A stretch of DNA of 64,000 bases, from contig NC_061509.1 in the NCBI RefSeq assembly GCF_022539505.1, positions 209,212,254 to 209,276,253 of the forward strand. Reading direction: 5' to 3'. The stretch is from Lolium rigidum (Eukaryota; Streptophyta; Magnoliopsida; Poales; Poaceae). This document shows positions 11,021 through 23,810 of this stretch, piece after piece. The position numbers and the translations under genes are program-made. Below the pieces are notes generated by a model. That model made no database searches and was not told the origin of the DNA. It was given only the letters and a program-made list of their open reading frames with translations. Position 1 is the stretch's first letter. Every line of letters begins with the position of its first letter.

Positions 11021-13135
11021 ATGGCCAACCCTGAAAATACTAAGTTGTGTGACTTCACTAGCACAAATAATAATGATTTCTTATGCACACCTATTGCTCC
11101 ACCTGCTACTACAGCAGAATTCTTTGAAATTAAACCTGCTTTACTTAATCTTGTTATGCGAGAGCAATTTTACAGTGTTAGTTCGATGATGCTGCTGCCC
11201 ATCTCAATAATTTTGTTGAACTATGTGAAATGCAAAAGTATAAAGATGTAGATGGTGACATTATAAAATTAAAGTTGTTTTCTTTCTCATTAAGAGGAAG
11301 AGCTAAAGATTGGTTGCTATCTCTGCCTAAGAATAGTATTGATTCCTGGACTAAATGCAAGGATGCTTTTATTGGTAGATATTATCCCCCTGCTAAAATT
11401 ATATCTTTGAGGAGTAGCATAATGAATTTTAAACAATTGTATAATGAACATGTTGCTCAAGCTTGGGAAAGAATGAAATCTTTGGTTAAAAATTGCCCAA
11501 CCCATGGAGTGACTACTTGGATGATCATCCAAACCTTCTATGCAGGACTGAATTTTTCTTCGCGGAATTTATTGGATTCAGCTGCTGGAGGTACCTTTAT
11601 GTCCATCACTCTTGGTGAAGCAACAAAGCTTCTTGATAATATGATGGTTAATTACTCTGAATGGCACACGGAAAGAGCTCCACAAGGTAACAAGGTAAAT
11701 TCGATTGAAAAATCCTCTTCCTTGAATGATAAGGTTGATGCTATTATGTCTATGCTTGCGAATGATAGGACTAATGTTGATCCTAATAATGTTCCATTAG
11801 CTTCATTGGTTGCCCAAGAAGAACATGTTGATGTAAACTTCATTAAAAATAATAATTTCAACAACAATGCTTATCGGAACAATTCTAGTAATAACTATAG
11901 GCCATATCCTTATAATAATGGTAACGGTTATGCTAATTCTTATGGGAATTCTTACAACAATAATAGGAATACACCCCCTGGACTTGAAGCCATGCTTAAA
12001 GAATTTATTAGTACACAAACTGCCTTTAACAAATACGTTGAGGAAAAGCTCAATAAAATTGATATTCTTGTTTCTAGAGTTGATAGTCTTGCCTCTGATG
12101 TTGATCTTTTGAAATCGAAAGTTATGCCTAATAGGATATTGAAAATAAAATTGTTACTACAGCAAATGCCATCCAAGTTAGAATTAATGAGAATATAAGA
12201 TTAATGGCTGAAGCTAGCGTGCTAGGTGGGATAGAGAAGAAAATGAAAAACTAGCTAAAGAGAAAAATGTAGCTAAAGTTTGGACTATTACCACCACTAG
12301 CAATGCTAATTCTTCACATGTTGCTGCACCTCCTACTATTAATGGTAAAATAATTGGTGTTGGCAATGCTTCTACTCCTAGTGCAAAGCGCGCAAAATTA
12401 CACGAAGCTGCTAAAGCTGCTGAAACTGCCTGTGATAAAACTGCTGAAATTTTTTCCAACCTTGGGGATGATAATCCCGTTGCTTTAGATTGTAATGATT
12501 TAGATTTTGATGATTGCCACATCTTTGAAGTTATAAAGTTCTTGCAAAAACTTGCTAAGAGTCCCAATGCTAGTGCTATAAACTCGGCTTTCACAAAACA
12601 TATTACAAATGCTCTCATAAAAGCTAGAGAAGAGAAACTAAAACTTGAAACTTCTATTCCTAGAAAGCTAGAGGATGGTTGGGAGCCCATCATTAAAATG
12701 AGAGTCAAAGATTTTGATTGTAATGCTTTATGTGATCTTGGTGCAAGTATTTACGTAATGCCTAAAAAAGTCTATGATATGCTTGACTTGCCACCATTGA
12801 AAAATTGTTATCCGGATGTTAATCTCGCTGATAATGCTAAAAAGAAACCTTTGGGGAGAGTTGATAATGTTCATATTATGGTTAACAATAACCTTGTCCC
12901 CGTTGATTTTGTTGTCTTGGATATTGAATGCAATGCATCTTGCCCCATTATATTGGGAAGATCTTTTCTTCGAACCGTTGGTGCTACTATTGATATGAAG
13001 GAAGGTAATATTAAATATCAATTTCCTCTCAAGAAAGGTATGGAACACTTCCATAGAAAGAGAATGAAGTTACCTTATGATTCTATTATTAGAACAAATT
13101 ATGATGTTGATGCTTCGTCTCTTGATGTTACTTGA
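11021..13135 (+). pseudogene. gag-pro: Decayed gag-protease gene of E3 (Athila-like)
   Basis: The reading starts with MANPENTK in a good context after the T-rich leader. By comparison with E6, a single-base loss near 11183 shifts the frame. The main Gag part then reads 11230-12198 with the retrotransposon capsid motif RGRAKDWLLSLPKNSIDSW and an Asn/Tyr-rich stretch (about 11850-11970). More frame damage lies at about 12130-12220. The last part, 12542-13135, is an aspartic protease of retropepsin type with ALCDLGAS and the C-terminal ILGRSFLRT, where DLGA replaces the usual DTGA as in Athila-type elements. No zinc knuckle, reverse transcriptase or integrase follows. It would supply capsid and protease if intact, but is broken here. 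Confidence 0.85.
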
Positions 13136-14677
13136 GATATACTTTACGCGTCTAGGCTGAAAGGCGTTAAAGAAAAGCGCTTATGGGAGACAACCCATGT
13201 TTTTACTACAGTATTTTTGTTTTATATTTGTGTCTTGGAAGTTGTTTACTACTGTAGCAACCTCTCCTTATCTTAGTTTTATGTTTTGTTGTGCCAAGTA
13301 ACGTCTTTGATAAAAAAGTAAGTACTAGATTTGGATTACTGCGCAGTTTCAGATTTCTTTGCTGTCACGAATCTAGGTCTATCTCCCTGTAGGTAGCTCA
13401 GAAAATTAAGCCAATTTACGAGTATGATCCTCAGATATGTACGCAACTTTCATTCAATTTGAGCATTTTCGTTTGAGCAAGTCTGGTGGCCTAATAAAAT
13501 CCATCTTTACGGACTGTTCTGTTTTGACGATTCTGTCTTTTATTTCGCATTGCCTCTTTTGCTATGTTGGATGAATTTCTTTGATCCATTAATGTCCAGT
13601 AGCTTTATGCAATGTCCAGAAGTATTAAGAATGATTGTGTCACCTCTGAACATGTTAATTTTTATTATGCACTAACCCTCTAATGAGTTGTTTCGAGTTT
13701 GGTGTGGAGGAAGTTTTCAAGGATCAAGAGAGGAGTATGATGCAATATGATCAAGGAGAGTGAAAGCTCTAAGCTTGGGGATGCCCCGGTGGTTCACCCC
13801 TGCATATTCTAAGAAGACTCAAGCGTCTAAGCTTGGGGATGCCCAAGGCATCCCCTTCTTCATCGACAACATTATCAGGTTCCTCCCCTGAAACTATATT
13901 TTTATTCCGTCACATCTTATGTACTTTGCTTGGAGCGTCGGTTTGTTTTTGTTTTTGTTTGTTTGAATAAAATGGATCCTAGCATTCACTTTATGGGAGA
14001 GAGACACGCTCCGCTGTAGCATATGGACAAATATGTCCTTAGGCTCTACTCATAGTATTCATGGCGAAGTTTCTTCTTCGTTAAATTGTTATATGGTTGG
14101 AATTGGAAAATGCTACATGTAGTAACTCTAAAATGTCTTGGATAATTTGATACTTGGCAATTGTTGTGCTCATGTTTAGCTCTTGCATCATATACTTTGC
14201 ACCCATTAATGAAGAAATACTTAGAGCTTGCTAATTTGGTTTGCATATTTGGTTTCTCTAGAGTCTAGATAACATCTAGTATTGAGTTTTGTACAACAAG
14301 GAAGACGGTGTGGAGTCTTATAATGTTTACAATATGTCTTTTATGTGAGTTTTGCTGCACCGTTCATCCTTGTGTTTGTTTCAAATAACCTTGCTAGCCT
14401 AAACCTTGTATTGAGAGGGAATACTTCTCATGCATCCCAAATACTTGAGCCAACCACTATGCCATTTGTGTCCACCATACCTACCTACTACATGGTATTT
14501 CTCCGCCATTCCAAAGTAAATTGCTTGAGTGCTACCTTTAAAATTCCATCATTCACCTTTGCAATATATAGCTCATGGGACAAATAGCTTAAAAACTATT
14601 GTGGTATTGAATATGTACTTATGCACTTTATCTCTTATTAAGTTGCTTGTTGTGCGATAACCATGTTTCTGGGGACG
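13136..14677 (+). other. E3 3' internal non-coding region, left part
   Basis: Homologous to the same region of E2, E4 and E6. It includes PPT-like motifs at 13771-13786 and the hairpin GGGGATGCC-CAA-GGCATCCCC at 13835-13855. It is cut at GGACG (14673-14677) by E5 and continues at 21166. No gene is seen. Confidence 0.8.
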
Positions 14678-16174
14678 TGATGTCTACGGGAGCTTCTATT
14701 CTTGTAGACAGTGTTGGGCCTCCAAGAGCAGAGGTTTGTAGAACAGCAGCAAGTTTCCCTTAAGTGGATACCCCAGGTTTATCGAACTCAGGGAGGAAGA
14801 GGTCAAAGATATCCCTCTCATGCAACCACCGCAACCACAAAGCAAGAAGTCTCTTGTGTCCCCAACACACCTAATAGGTGCACTAGTTCGGCGAAGAGAT
14901 AGTGAAATACAGGTGGTATAAATAAGTATGAGCAGTAGCAACGGTGCCGAGAAAAGTGCTTGCTGGCGTGTAGTTGATGGTGGTAGTATTGCGACGGTAG
15001 TAACACGGTAAAACGATGAAACAAGCGGTAGTAACTCAGCGGTATTTAGGAACAAGGCCTAGGGATTATACTTTCACTAGTGGACACTCTCAACATTGAT
15101 CACATAACGAGATAGATAAATGCATACTCTACACTTTTGTTGGATGATGAACACATTGCGTAGGATTACACGAACCCTCAATGCCGGAGTTAACAAGCTC
15201 CACAATAATGCTCATGTTTTAGTAACCTTTAGTGTAAGATATATCAACGAGACTAAACCAAGTACTAGCATAGCATGCACACTTGTCACCTTCATGCATA
15301 TGTAGGAGGAATAGATCACATCAATATTATCATAGCAATAGTTAACTTCGCAATCTACAAGAGATCATGATCATAGCATAAACCAAGTACTAACATGGTG
15401 CACGCACTGTCACCTTTGCACACATGCGGGAGGAATAAAACTACTTTAATAACACATCACTAGAGTAGCACATAGATAAATTGTGATACAAACTCATATG
15501 AATCTCAATGAGATCATTGTATTGAAGTACATGGAAGAGAGATGAACCACATAGCTACCGGTACAGCCCCGAGCCTCGATGGAGAACTACTCCCTCCTCA
15601 TGGGAGCGACGGCGGTGATGAAGATGGCGGTGGAGATGGCAGCGGTGTCGATGGAGAAGCCTTCCGGGAGCACTTCCCCGCTCCGGCAGGGTGCCGGAAC
15701 AGAGATCCTGTCCCCCAGATCTTGGCTTCGCGACGGCGGCGGCTCTGGAAGGTTTTCGTGGGTTTCGTCAATTGTGTTAGGGTTTTATGATCCAGGGGCT
15801 TCTTATAGGCGGAGAGGCGGCGCAGGAAGGTCGAAGGGGGGCCCACACCCTAGGGGGGCGCCCCCCCCCCTTGGCCGCGCCGGGGTGTGGTGTGGGGCCC
15901 CCAGGGCTCCCCTCTGATTCTTCCCGGGTGTTCTGGATGCTTCCGATGAAAATAGGAACTTTGGCGTTGATTTCGTCCGATTCCGAGAATATTTCGTTAC
16001 TAGGATTTCTGAAACCAAAAACAGCAGAAAACGAGAGCGGCACTTCGGCATCTTGTTAATAGGTTAGTTCCGGAAAATGCACGAATATGACATAAAGTGT
16101 GCATAAAACATGTAGATAACATCAATAATGTGGCATGGAACACAAGAAATTATCGATACGTTGGAGACGTATCG
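14678..16174 (-). repeat. 3' LTR of E5 (1497 bp)
   Basis: In reverse orientation it runs from position 16174 to 14678 and ends CCGTAGACATCA. Its outermost base at 16174 gives CGATACG where TGATACG is expected, so the terminal TG has become CG in this copy. The TATA-like CCTATAAGAAG (reverse strand) is at about 15805-15815. Confidence 0.93.
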
Positions 16175-16190
16175 GCATCCCCAAGCTTAG
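16175..16190 (-). other. Polypurine tract of E5
   Basis: The reverse complement reads AAGCTTGGGGATGC next to the 3' LTR. Confidence 0.8.
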
Positions 16191-18824
16191 TTACGCTCGT
16201 CCCGAGCAGGTAAAACGATAACAAAGATAATTTCTGGAGTGACATGCCATCATAAACTTGATTAAACTATTTGTAAAGCATATGTAGAGAATGCAGCGAT
16301 CAAAACAATGTGTATGACATGAGTAAACAAGTGAATCATAAAGCAAAGACTTTTCATGAATAGTACTTCAAGACAAGCATCAATAAGTCTTGCATAAGAG
16401 TTAACTCATAAAGCAATAAATTCATAGTAGAGATATTGAAGCAACACAATGGAAGATTAAGTTTCAGCGGTTGCTTTCAACTTGTAACATGTATATCTCA
16501 TGGATAGCTGTCAATGCAGAGCAATATAACAAATGCAATAAGCAAGTATGTAGGAATCAATGCACAGTTCACACAAGTGTTTGCTTCTTGAGATGGAGAG
16601 AAATAGGTGAACTGACTCAACAATGAAAGTAAAAGAATGGTCCTCATAGAGGAAAAGCATCAATTGCTATATTTGTGCTAGAGCTTTGATTTTGAAAACA
16701 TGAAACAATTTTGTCAACGGTAGTAATAAAGCATATGTATCATGTAAATTATATCTTACAAGTTGCAAGCCTCATGCATAGTATACTAATAGTGCTCGCA
16801 CCTTGTCCTAATTAGCTTGGGTTAACACTGATCATCATTGCATAACATATGTTTCAACCAAGTGTCACAAAGGGGTACCTCTATGCCGCCTGTACAAGGG
16901 TCTAAGGAGAAAGTTCGCATTGGATTTCTCGCTTTTGATCATTCTTCAACTTAGACACCCATACCGGGACAACATAGACAACGAGATAATGGACTCCTCT
17001 TTTAATGCTTAAGCATTCAACAACGATTAATATTCTCATAAGAGATTGAGGTTTTATGTCCAAACTGAAACTTCCACCATGATTCATGGCTTTAGTTAGC
17101 GGCCCAATGTTCTTCTCTAACAGTATGCATACTCAAACCATTTGATGTGAAAACCGCCCTTACTTCAGACAAGACAAACATGCATAGCAACTCACATGAT
17201 ATTCAACAAAGAGTTCATGGCGTTCCCCAGTAAACATGGTTATCACACAACAAGCAACTTAATAAGAGATAAAGTGCATAATTACATATTCAATACCACA
17301 ATAGTTTTTAAGCTATTTGTCCCATGAGCTATATATTGCAAAGGTGAATGATGGAATTTTAAAGGTAGAACTCAAGCAATTTACTTTGGAATGGCGGGAA
17401 AATACCATGTAGTATAGGTAGGTATGGTGGACACAAATGGCATAGTGGTTGGCTCAAGGATTTTGGATGCATGAGAAGTATTCCCTCTCGATACAAGGTT
17501 TAGGCTAGCAAGGTTATTTGAAACAAACACAAGGATGAACCGGTGCAGCAAAACTCACATAAAAGACATATTGAAAACATTATAAGACTCTACACCGTCT
17601 TCCTTGTTGTTCAAACTCAATACTAGAAATTATCTAGACCTTAGAGAAACCAAATATGCAAACCAAATTTTAGCATGCTCTATGTATTTCTTCATTAATG
17701 GGTGCAAAGCATATGATGCAAGAGCTTAAACATGAGCACAACAATTGCCAAGTATCACATTACCCAAGACATTTATAGCAATTACTACATGTATCATTTT
17801 CCAATTCCAACCATATAACAATTTAACGAAGAGGAAACTTCGCCATGAATATTATGAGCTAAGAACACATGTGTTCATATAAACCAGTGGAGCGTGTCTC
17901 TCTCCCACACAAGCATGATGTAATCCAATTTATTCAAACAAAAACAAAAACAAAAGCACACAGACGCTCCAAGTAAAGCACATAAGATGTGATGGAATAA
18001 AAATATAGTTTCGGGGGAGGAACCTGATAATGTTGTCGATGAAGAAGGGGATGCCTTGGGCATCCCCAAGCTTAGACGCTTGAGTCTTCTTGATATATGC
18101 AGGGGTGAACCACCGGGTGCATCCCCAAGCTTAGAGTTTTCACTCTCCTTGATCGTAGTATATCATCCTCCTCTCTTGACCCTTGAAAACTTCCTCCACA
18201 CCAAACTCGAAACAACTCATTAGAGGGTTAGTGGACAATAAAAATTAACATGTTCAGAGGTGACACAATCATTCTTAACACTTCTGGACATTTCATAAAG
18301 CTACTGGACATTAATGGATCAAAGAAATTCATCCAACATAGCAAAAGAGGCAATGCGAAATAAAAGGCAGAATCTGTCAAAACAGAACAGTCCGTAAAGA
18401 TGGATTTTATTAGGCCACCAGACTTGCTCAAACGAAAATGCTCAAATTGAATGAAAGTTGCGTACATATCTGAGGATCACTCACGTAAATTTGCATAATT
18501 TTCTGAGTTACCTACAGAGAATTAGACCCAGATTCGTGACAGCAAAGAAATCTGTTTCTGCGCAGTAATCCAAATCTAGTACTTACTTTACTATCAAAGA
18601 CTTTACTTGGCACAACAAAACACAAAACTAAGATAAGGAGAGGTTGCTACAGTAGTAAACAACTTCCAAGACACAAATATAAAACAAAGTACTGTAGCAA
18701 AATAACACATGGGTTATCTCCCAAGAAGTTCTTTCTTTTTAGCCATTAAGATGGGCTCGGCAGTTTTAATGATGCACTCGCAAGAAATAGTATTTGAAGC
18801 AAAAGAGAGCATCAAGAGGCAAAT
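16191..18824 (-). other. Non-coding 3' internal region of E5
   Basis: About 2.6 kb homologous to the matching region of E2, E3, E4 and E6 in reverse. The hairpin GGGGATGCC-TTG-GGCATCCCC is at 18047-18067, and a further PPT-like motif is at about 18119-18136. No supported gene. Confidence 0.75.
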
Positions 18825-19502
18825 TCAAAACACATTTAAGTCTAACATGCTTCTATGCATAGAAATCTTGTAAATAAACAAGTTCATGAAGAGCAAAGTA
18901 ACAAGCATAGGAAGATAAAACAAGTGTAGCTTCAAAAATTTCAGCACATAGAGAGGCATTTTAGTAACATGAAAATTTCTACAACCATATTTTCCTCTCT
19001 CATAATAACTTTCAGTAGCAACATGAGCAAACTCAAAAATATAACTATCACATAAAGCATTCTTATCATGAGTCTCATGCATAAAATTATTACTCTCCAC
19101 ATAAGCATAATCAATTTTATTAGTTGTAGTGGGAGCAAATTCAACAAAGTAGCTATCATTATTATTCTCATCAAGTGTAGGAGGCATAGTATAATCACAA
19201 CAAAATTTACTCTCCATAGTAGGTGGCATCAAAAGACCACTATCATTATAATCATCATAAATAGGAGGCAAAGTATCATCAAAGAAAATTTTCTCCTCAA
19301 TGCTTGGGGGACTAAAAATATCATGAAAACAAGCTTCCCCAAGCTTAGAACTTTCTATATCATTATCAACAATGGTGTTCAAAGCGTTCATACTAATATT
19401 ACTACCAGCATGCAAATAAGATTTCATAGGTTTTTTAATTTTCGCATCAAACAATCCATGTTTTAAATCAGGAAATAGAATAAGAAGCTCACTCTTGTAC
19501 AT
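18825..19502 (-). CDS. Retrotransposon ORF of unknown function with hydrophobic C-terminal segment (E5)
   Basis: A 225-codon ORF homologous along its whole length to the E1 ORF, and in its last third to the E2 ORF. Residues about 60-125 hold the imperfect acidic repeat (FSPPSIEEK, MPPTMESK, PPTLDENNND). ATESYYERGKYG is at about 165-176, followed by the hydrophobic stretch LPMLVTLLFMNLFIYKI (about 193-210). The end is altered: after MHR the frame shifts and stops, while the conserved tail sequence can still be found downstream at 18740-18820. It is probably slightly truncated. No known domain. Confidence 0.55.
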   Translation of the reverse strand: MYKSELLILFPDLKHGLFDAKIKKPMKSYLHAGSNISMNALNTIVDNDIESSKLGEACFHDIFSPPSIEEKIFFDDTLPPIYDDYNDSGLLMPPTMESKFCCDYTMPPTLDENNNDSYFVEFAPTTTNKIDYAYVESNNFMHETHDKNALCDSYIFEFAHVATESYYERGKYGCRNFHVTKMPLYVLKFLKLHLFYLPMLVTLLFMNLFIYKISMHRSMLDLNVF

Positions 19503-19576
19503 TATGCCAAACTAGTGTAAACAAGAAACAACAAGATGCAATTGCGGGATCTAAAGGAAATAGCTTTGAGCACACA

Positions 19577-19658
19577 CACAACGGCGCCGGAAAAATACTT
19601 TACACTGGGACTGTAGTATGAGTGCCTTTTTACCTTTCCTCCCCGGCAACGGCGCCGG
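19577..19658 (-). other. Duplicated primer binding site of E5
   Basis: The reverse complement of CCCCGGCAACGGCGCC at about 19640-19655 is the PBS, about 10 bp from the LTR. A second, partial copy, CAACGGCGCCGG, lies at about 19579-19590. E3 has a similar pair. Confidence 0.7.
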
Positions 19659-19667
19659 AAAAGTGCT

Positions 19668-21160
19668 TGATGTCTACGGGAGCTTCTATTCTTGTAGACA
19701 GTGTTGGGCCTCCAAGAGCGAGAGGTTTGTAGAACAGCAGCAAGTTTCCCTTAAGTGGATACCCAAGGTTTATCGAACTCGGGGAGGAAGAGGTCAAAGA
19801 TATCCCTCTCATGCAACCCTGCAACCACAAAGCAAGAAGTCTCTTGTGTCCCCAACACACCTAATAGGTGCACTAGTTCGGCGAAGAGATAGTGAAATAC
19901 AGGTGGTATAAATAAGTATGAGCAGTAGCAACGGTGCCAGAAAAGTGCTTGCTGGCGTGTAGTTGATGGTGGTAGTATTGCAGCAGTAGTAACACGGTAA
20001 AACAGTAAACAAGCAGTAGTAACTCAGCAGTATTTAGGAACAAGGCCTAGGGATTAGACTTTCACTAGTGGACACTCTCAACATTGATCACATAACGAGA
20101 TAGATAAATGCATACTCTACACTTTTGTTGGATGATGAACACATTGCGTAGGATTACACGAACCCTCAATGCCGGAGTTAACAAGCTCCACAATAATGCT
20201 CATGTTTTAGTAACCTTTAGTGTAAGATATATCAACGAGACTAAACCAAGTACTAGCATAGCATGCACACTTGTCACCTTCATGCATATGTAGGAGGAAT
20301 AGATCACATCAATATTATCATAGCAATAGTTAACTTCGCAATCTACAAGAGATCATGATCATAGCATAAACCAAGTACTAACATGGTGCACGCACTTGTC
20401 ACCTTTGCACACATGCGGGAGGAATAAAACTACTTTAATAACACATCACTAGAGTAGCACATAGATAAATTGTGATACAAACTCATATGAATCTCAATGA
20501 GATCATTGTATTGAAGTACATGGAAGAGAGATGAACCACATAGCTACCGGTACAGCCCCGAGCCTCGATGGAGAACTACTCCCTCCTCATGGGAGCGAGC
20601 AGCGGTGATGAAGATGGCGGTGGAGATGGCAGCGGTGTCGATGGAGAAGCCTTCCGGGGGCACTTCCCCGCTCCGGCAGGGTGCCGGAACAGAGATCCTG
20701 TCCCCCAGATCTTGGCTTCGCGATGGCGGCGGCTCGGGAAGGTTTTCGTGGGTTTCGTCAATTGTGTTAGGGTTTTCTGATCCAGGGGCTTCTTATAGGC
20801 GGAGAGACGGCGCGAGGAAGGTCGAAGGGGGCCCACACCCTAGGGGGCGCCCCCCTTGGCCGCGCCGGGGTGTGGTGTGGGGCCCCCGGGGCTCCCCTCC
20901 GATTCTTCCCGGGTGTTCCGGATGCTTCCGATGAAAATAGGAACTTTGGCGTTGATTTCGTCCGATTCCGAGAATATTTCGTTACTAGGATTTATGAAAC
21001 CAAAAACAGCAGAAAACAGGAACTGGCACTTCGGCATCTTGTTAATAGGTTAGTTCCAGAAAATGCACGAATATGACATAAAGTGTGCATAAAACATGTA
21101 GATAACATCAATAATGTGGCATGGAACACAAGAAATTATCAATACGTTGGAGACGTATCA
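19668..21160 (-). repeat. 5' LTR of E5 (1493 bp)
   Basis: In reverse it starts TGATACGTCTCCAACGTATT and ends CCGTAGACATCA. It is collinear with 14678-16174 with scattered substitutions and small indels. Confidence 0.95.
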
Positions 21161-21165
21161 GGACG

Positions 21166-22191
21166 CCATCAACTATTCCTTGTTGAATATCATGTGAGTT
21201 GCTATGCATGTCCGTCTTGTCTGAAGTAAGAGAGATCTACCACCTTAATGGTTGGAGCATGCATATTGTTAGAGAAGAACATTGGGCCGCTAACTAAAGC
21301 CATGATTCATGGTGGAAGTTTCGATTTTGGACATATATCCTCAATCTCATATGAGAATAATAGTTGTTGCCACATGCTTATGCATTTAAGAGGAGTCCAT
21401 TATCTGTTGTCCATGTTGTCCCGGTATGGATGTCTAAGTTGAGAATAATCAAAAGCGAGAAATCCAAAATGCGAGCTTTCTCCTTAGACCTTTGTACGAG
21501 GCGGCATGGAGGTACCCCATTGTGACACTTGGTTAAAACATGTGCATTGCAAAGATCCGGTAGTCCAAGCTAATTAGGACAAGGTGCGGGCACTATTAGT
21601 ATACTATGCATGAGGCTTGCAACTTGTAAGATATAATTTTCATAACTCATATGCTTTATTACTACCGTTGACAAAATTGTTTCATGTTTTCAAAATAAAA
21701 GCTCTAGCACAAATATAGCAATCGATGCTTTCCTCTTTGAAGGACCATTCTTTTACTTTTATGTTGAGTCGAGTTCACCTATCTCTCTCCACCTCAAGAA
21801 GCAAACACTTGTGTGAACTGTGCATTGATTCCTACATACTTGCATATTGTACTTGTTATATTACTCTATGTTGACTATTATCCATGAGATATACATGTTA
21901 CAAGTTGAAAGCAACCGCTGAAACTTAATCTTCCTTTGTGTTGCTTCAATACCTTTACTTTGATTTATTGCTTTATGAGTTAACTCTTATGCAAGACTTA
22001 TTAATACTTGTCTTGAAGTACTATTCATGAAAAGTCTTTGCTTTATGATTCACTTGTTTACTCATGTCATTACCATTGTTTTGATCGCTGCATCCACTAC
22101 ATATGTTTACAAATAGTATGATCGAGGTTATGATGGCATATCACTTCAGAAATTATCTTTGTTATCGTTTTACCTGCTCGGGACGAGCAGA
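21166..22191 (+). other. E3 3' internal non-coding region, right part
   Basis: It continues E3 after the TSD copy at 21161-21165. It starts CCATCAACTATTCC, matching E6 at 35019, and ends in the TACCTGCTCGGGACGAGCAG block before the PPT. No gene is seen. Confidence 0.85.
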
Positions 22192-22208
22192 ACTAAGCTT
22201 GGGGATGC
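22192..22208 (+). other. Polypurine tract of E3
   Basis: AACTAAGCTTGGGGATGC directly before the LTR start at 22209. Confidence 0.8.
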
Positions 22209-23805
22209 TGATACGTCTCCGACGTATCGATAATTTCTTATGTTCTATGCCATATTATTGATGATACCTACATGTTTTATGCACACTTTATGTCATATTC
22301 GTGCATTTTCTGGAACTAACCTATTAACAAGATGCCGAAGTGCCGGTTGCTGTTTTCTGCTGTTTTTGGTTTCAGAAATCCTAGTAACGAAATATTCTCG
22401 GAACTGGACGAAATCAAGTCCCAGGGTCCTATTTTGCCACGAACCTTCCAGAAGACCAAAGAGCATACGAAGTGGGGCCACGAGGGGCCACCACCATAGG
22501 GCGGCGCGGCCCAGGTCTTGGCCGCGCCGACCTGTGGCGTGGGGCCCTCGTCAGCCCCCCGAATCTGCCCTTCCGCCTACTTAAAGCCTCCGTCGCAAAA
22601 ACCCTGATGCGGAAAAACCACGATACGGAAAACCTTACTGAGACGTCGCCGCCGCCGATCCCATCTCGGGGGATTCTAGAGATCTCCTCCGGCACCCTGC
22701 CGGAGAGGGGATTCATCTCCCGGAGGACTCTACACCGCCATGGTCGCCTCCGGAGTGATGAGTGAGTAGTTCACCCCTGGACTATGGGTCCATAGCGGTA
22801 GCTAGATGGTTGTCTTCTCCTCATTGTGCTTCATTGTTGGATCTTGTGAGCTGCCTAACATGATCAAGATCATCTATCTGTAATACTCTATGTTGTGTTT
22901 GTCGGGATCCGATGGATAGAGAATACCATGTTATGTTAATTATCAAGTTATTACATATGTGTTGTTTATGATCTTGCATGCTCTCCGTTACTAGTAGAGG
23001 CTCTGGCCAAGTTTTTGCTTTTAACTCCAAGAGGGAGTATTTATGCTCGATAGTGGGTTCATGCCTGCATTGACACCTGGGACAGTGACGAAAGTTCTAA
23101 GGTTGTGTTGTGCTGTTGCCACTAGGGATAAAACATTGGCGCTATGTCCGAGGATGTAGTTGTTGATTACATTACGCACCATACTTAATGCAATTGTCTG
23201 TTGCTTTGCAACTTAATACTGGAAGGGGTTCGGACGATAACCTGAAGGTGGACTTTTTAGGCATAGATGCAGTTGGATGGCGGTCTATGTACTTTGTCGT
23301 AATGCCCAATTAAATCTCACTATAGTTATCATGCCATGTATGTGCATTGTTATGCCCTCTCTATTTTTCAATTGCCCGACCGTAATTTGTTCACCCAACA
23401 TGCTTTTATCTTATGGGAGAGACACCTCTAGTGAACTGTGGACCCCGGTCCATTCTTTAATACTGAAATACAAATCTGCTTGCAATACTTGTTTTACTTG
23501 TTTTCTCTGCAAACAATCATCTTCCACACAATACGGTTAACCCTTTGTTACAGCAAGCCGGTGAGATTGACAACCTCACTGTTTCGTTGGGGCAAAGTAC
23601 TTTGGTTGTGTTGTGCGGGTTCCACGTTGGCGCCGGAATCTCCGGTGTTGCGCCGCACTACATCCCGCCGCCATCAACCTTCAACGTGCTTCTTGACTCC
23701 TACTGGTTCGATTAAACCTTGGATTCTAACTGAGGGAAACTTGCCGCTGTGCGCATCACACCTTCCTCTTGGGGTTCCCAACGGACGTGTCAATTACACG
23801 CATCA
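22209..23805 (+). repeat. 3' LTR of E3 (1597 bp)
   Basis: Collinear with 9079-10679 with scattered differences, ends CACGCATCA and is followed by the TSD CTAAC. Confidence 0.95.
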
Positions 23806-23810
23806 CTAAC

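Larger units (their letters stand above)
14678..21160 (-). mobile_element. E5: complete reverse-oriented non-autonomous LTR retrotransposon in E3
   Basis: The LTRs are 14678-16174 (3') and 19668-21160 (5'), about 1.49 kb each and closely similar. The TSD GGACG is at 14673-14677 and 21161-21165. The joined flanks match the intact sequence TTTCTGGGGACGCCATCAAC at about 35006 in E6. In reverse the order is 5' LTR, PBS, hydrophobic-tail ORF, non-coding region with PPT-like hairpin, PPT, 3' LTR. The size is 6483 bp. It is the youngest layer of the nest by position and the only complete, uninterrupted element of its type in the window. Confidence 0.95.
9079..23805 (+). mobile_element. E3: gag-pro LTR retrotransposon inserted in the E2 3' LTR, split by E5
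   Basis: The 5' LTR is 9079-10679 and the 3' LTR is 22209-23805, about 1.6 kb each. Both start TGATACGTCTCCGACGTATC and end CACGCATCA. The TSD CTAAC is on both sides, and the flanks rejoin the E2 LTR exactly. The internal region holds two PBS-like sites, a T-rich leader, a decayed gag-protease frame and a long 3' non-coding region ending in a PPT. Polymerase and integrase genes are absent, so it is non-autonomous. E5 splits it at 14677 with TSD GGACG. Without E5 the element is about 8.2 kb. The LTR and gag resemble the Sabrina-type Athila elements of Triticeae; this name is from memory and unverified. Confidence 0.93.
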
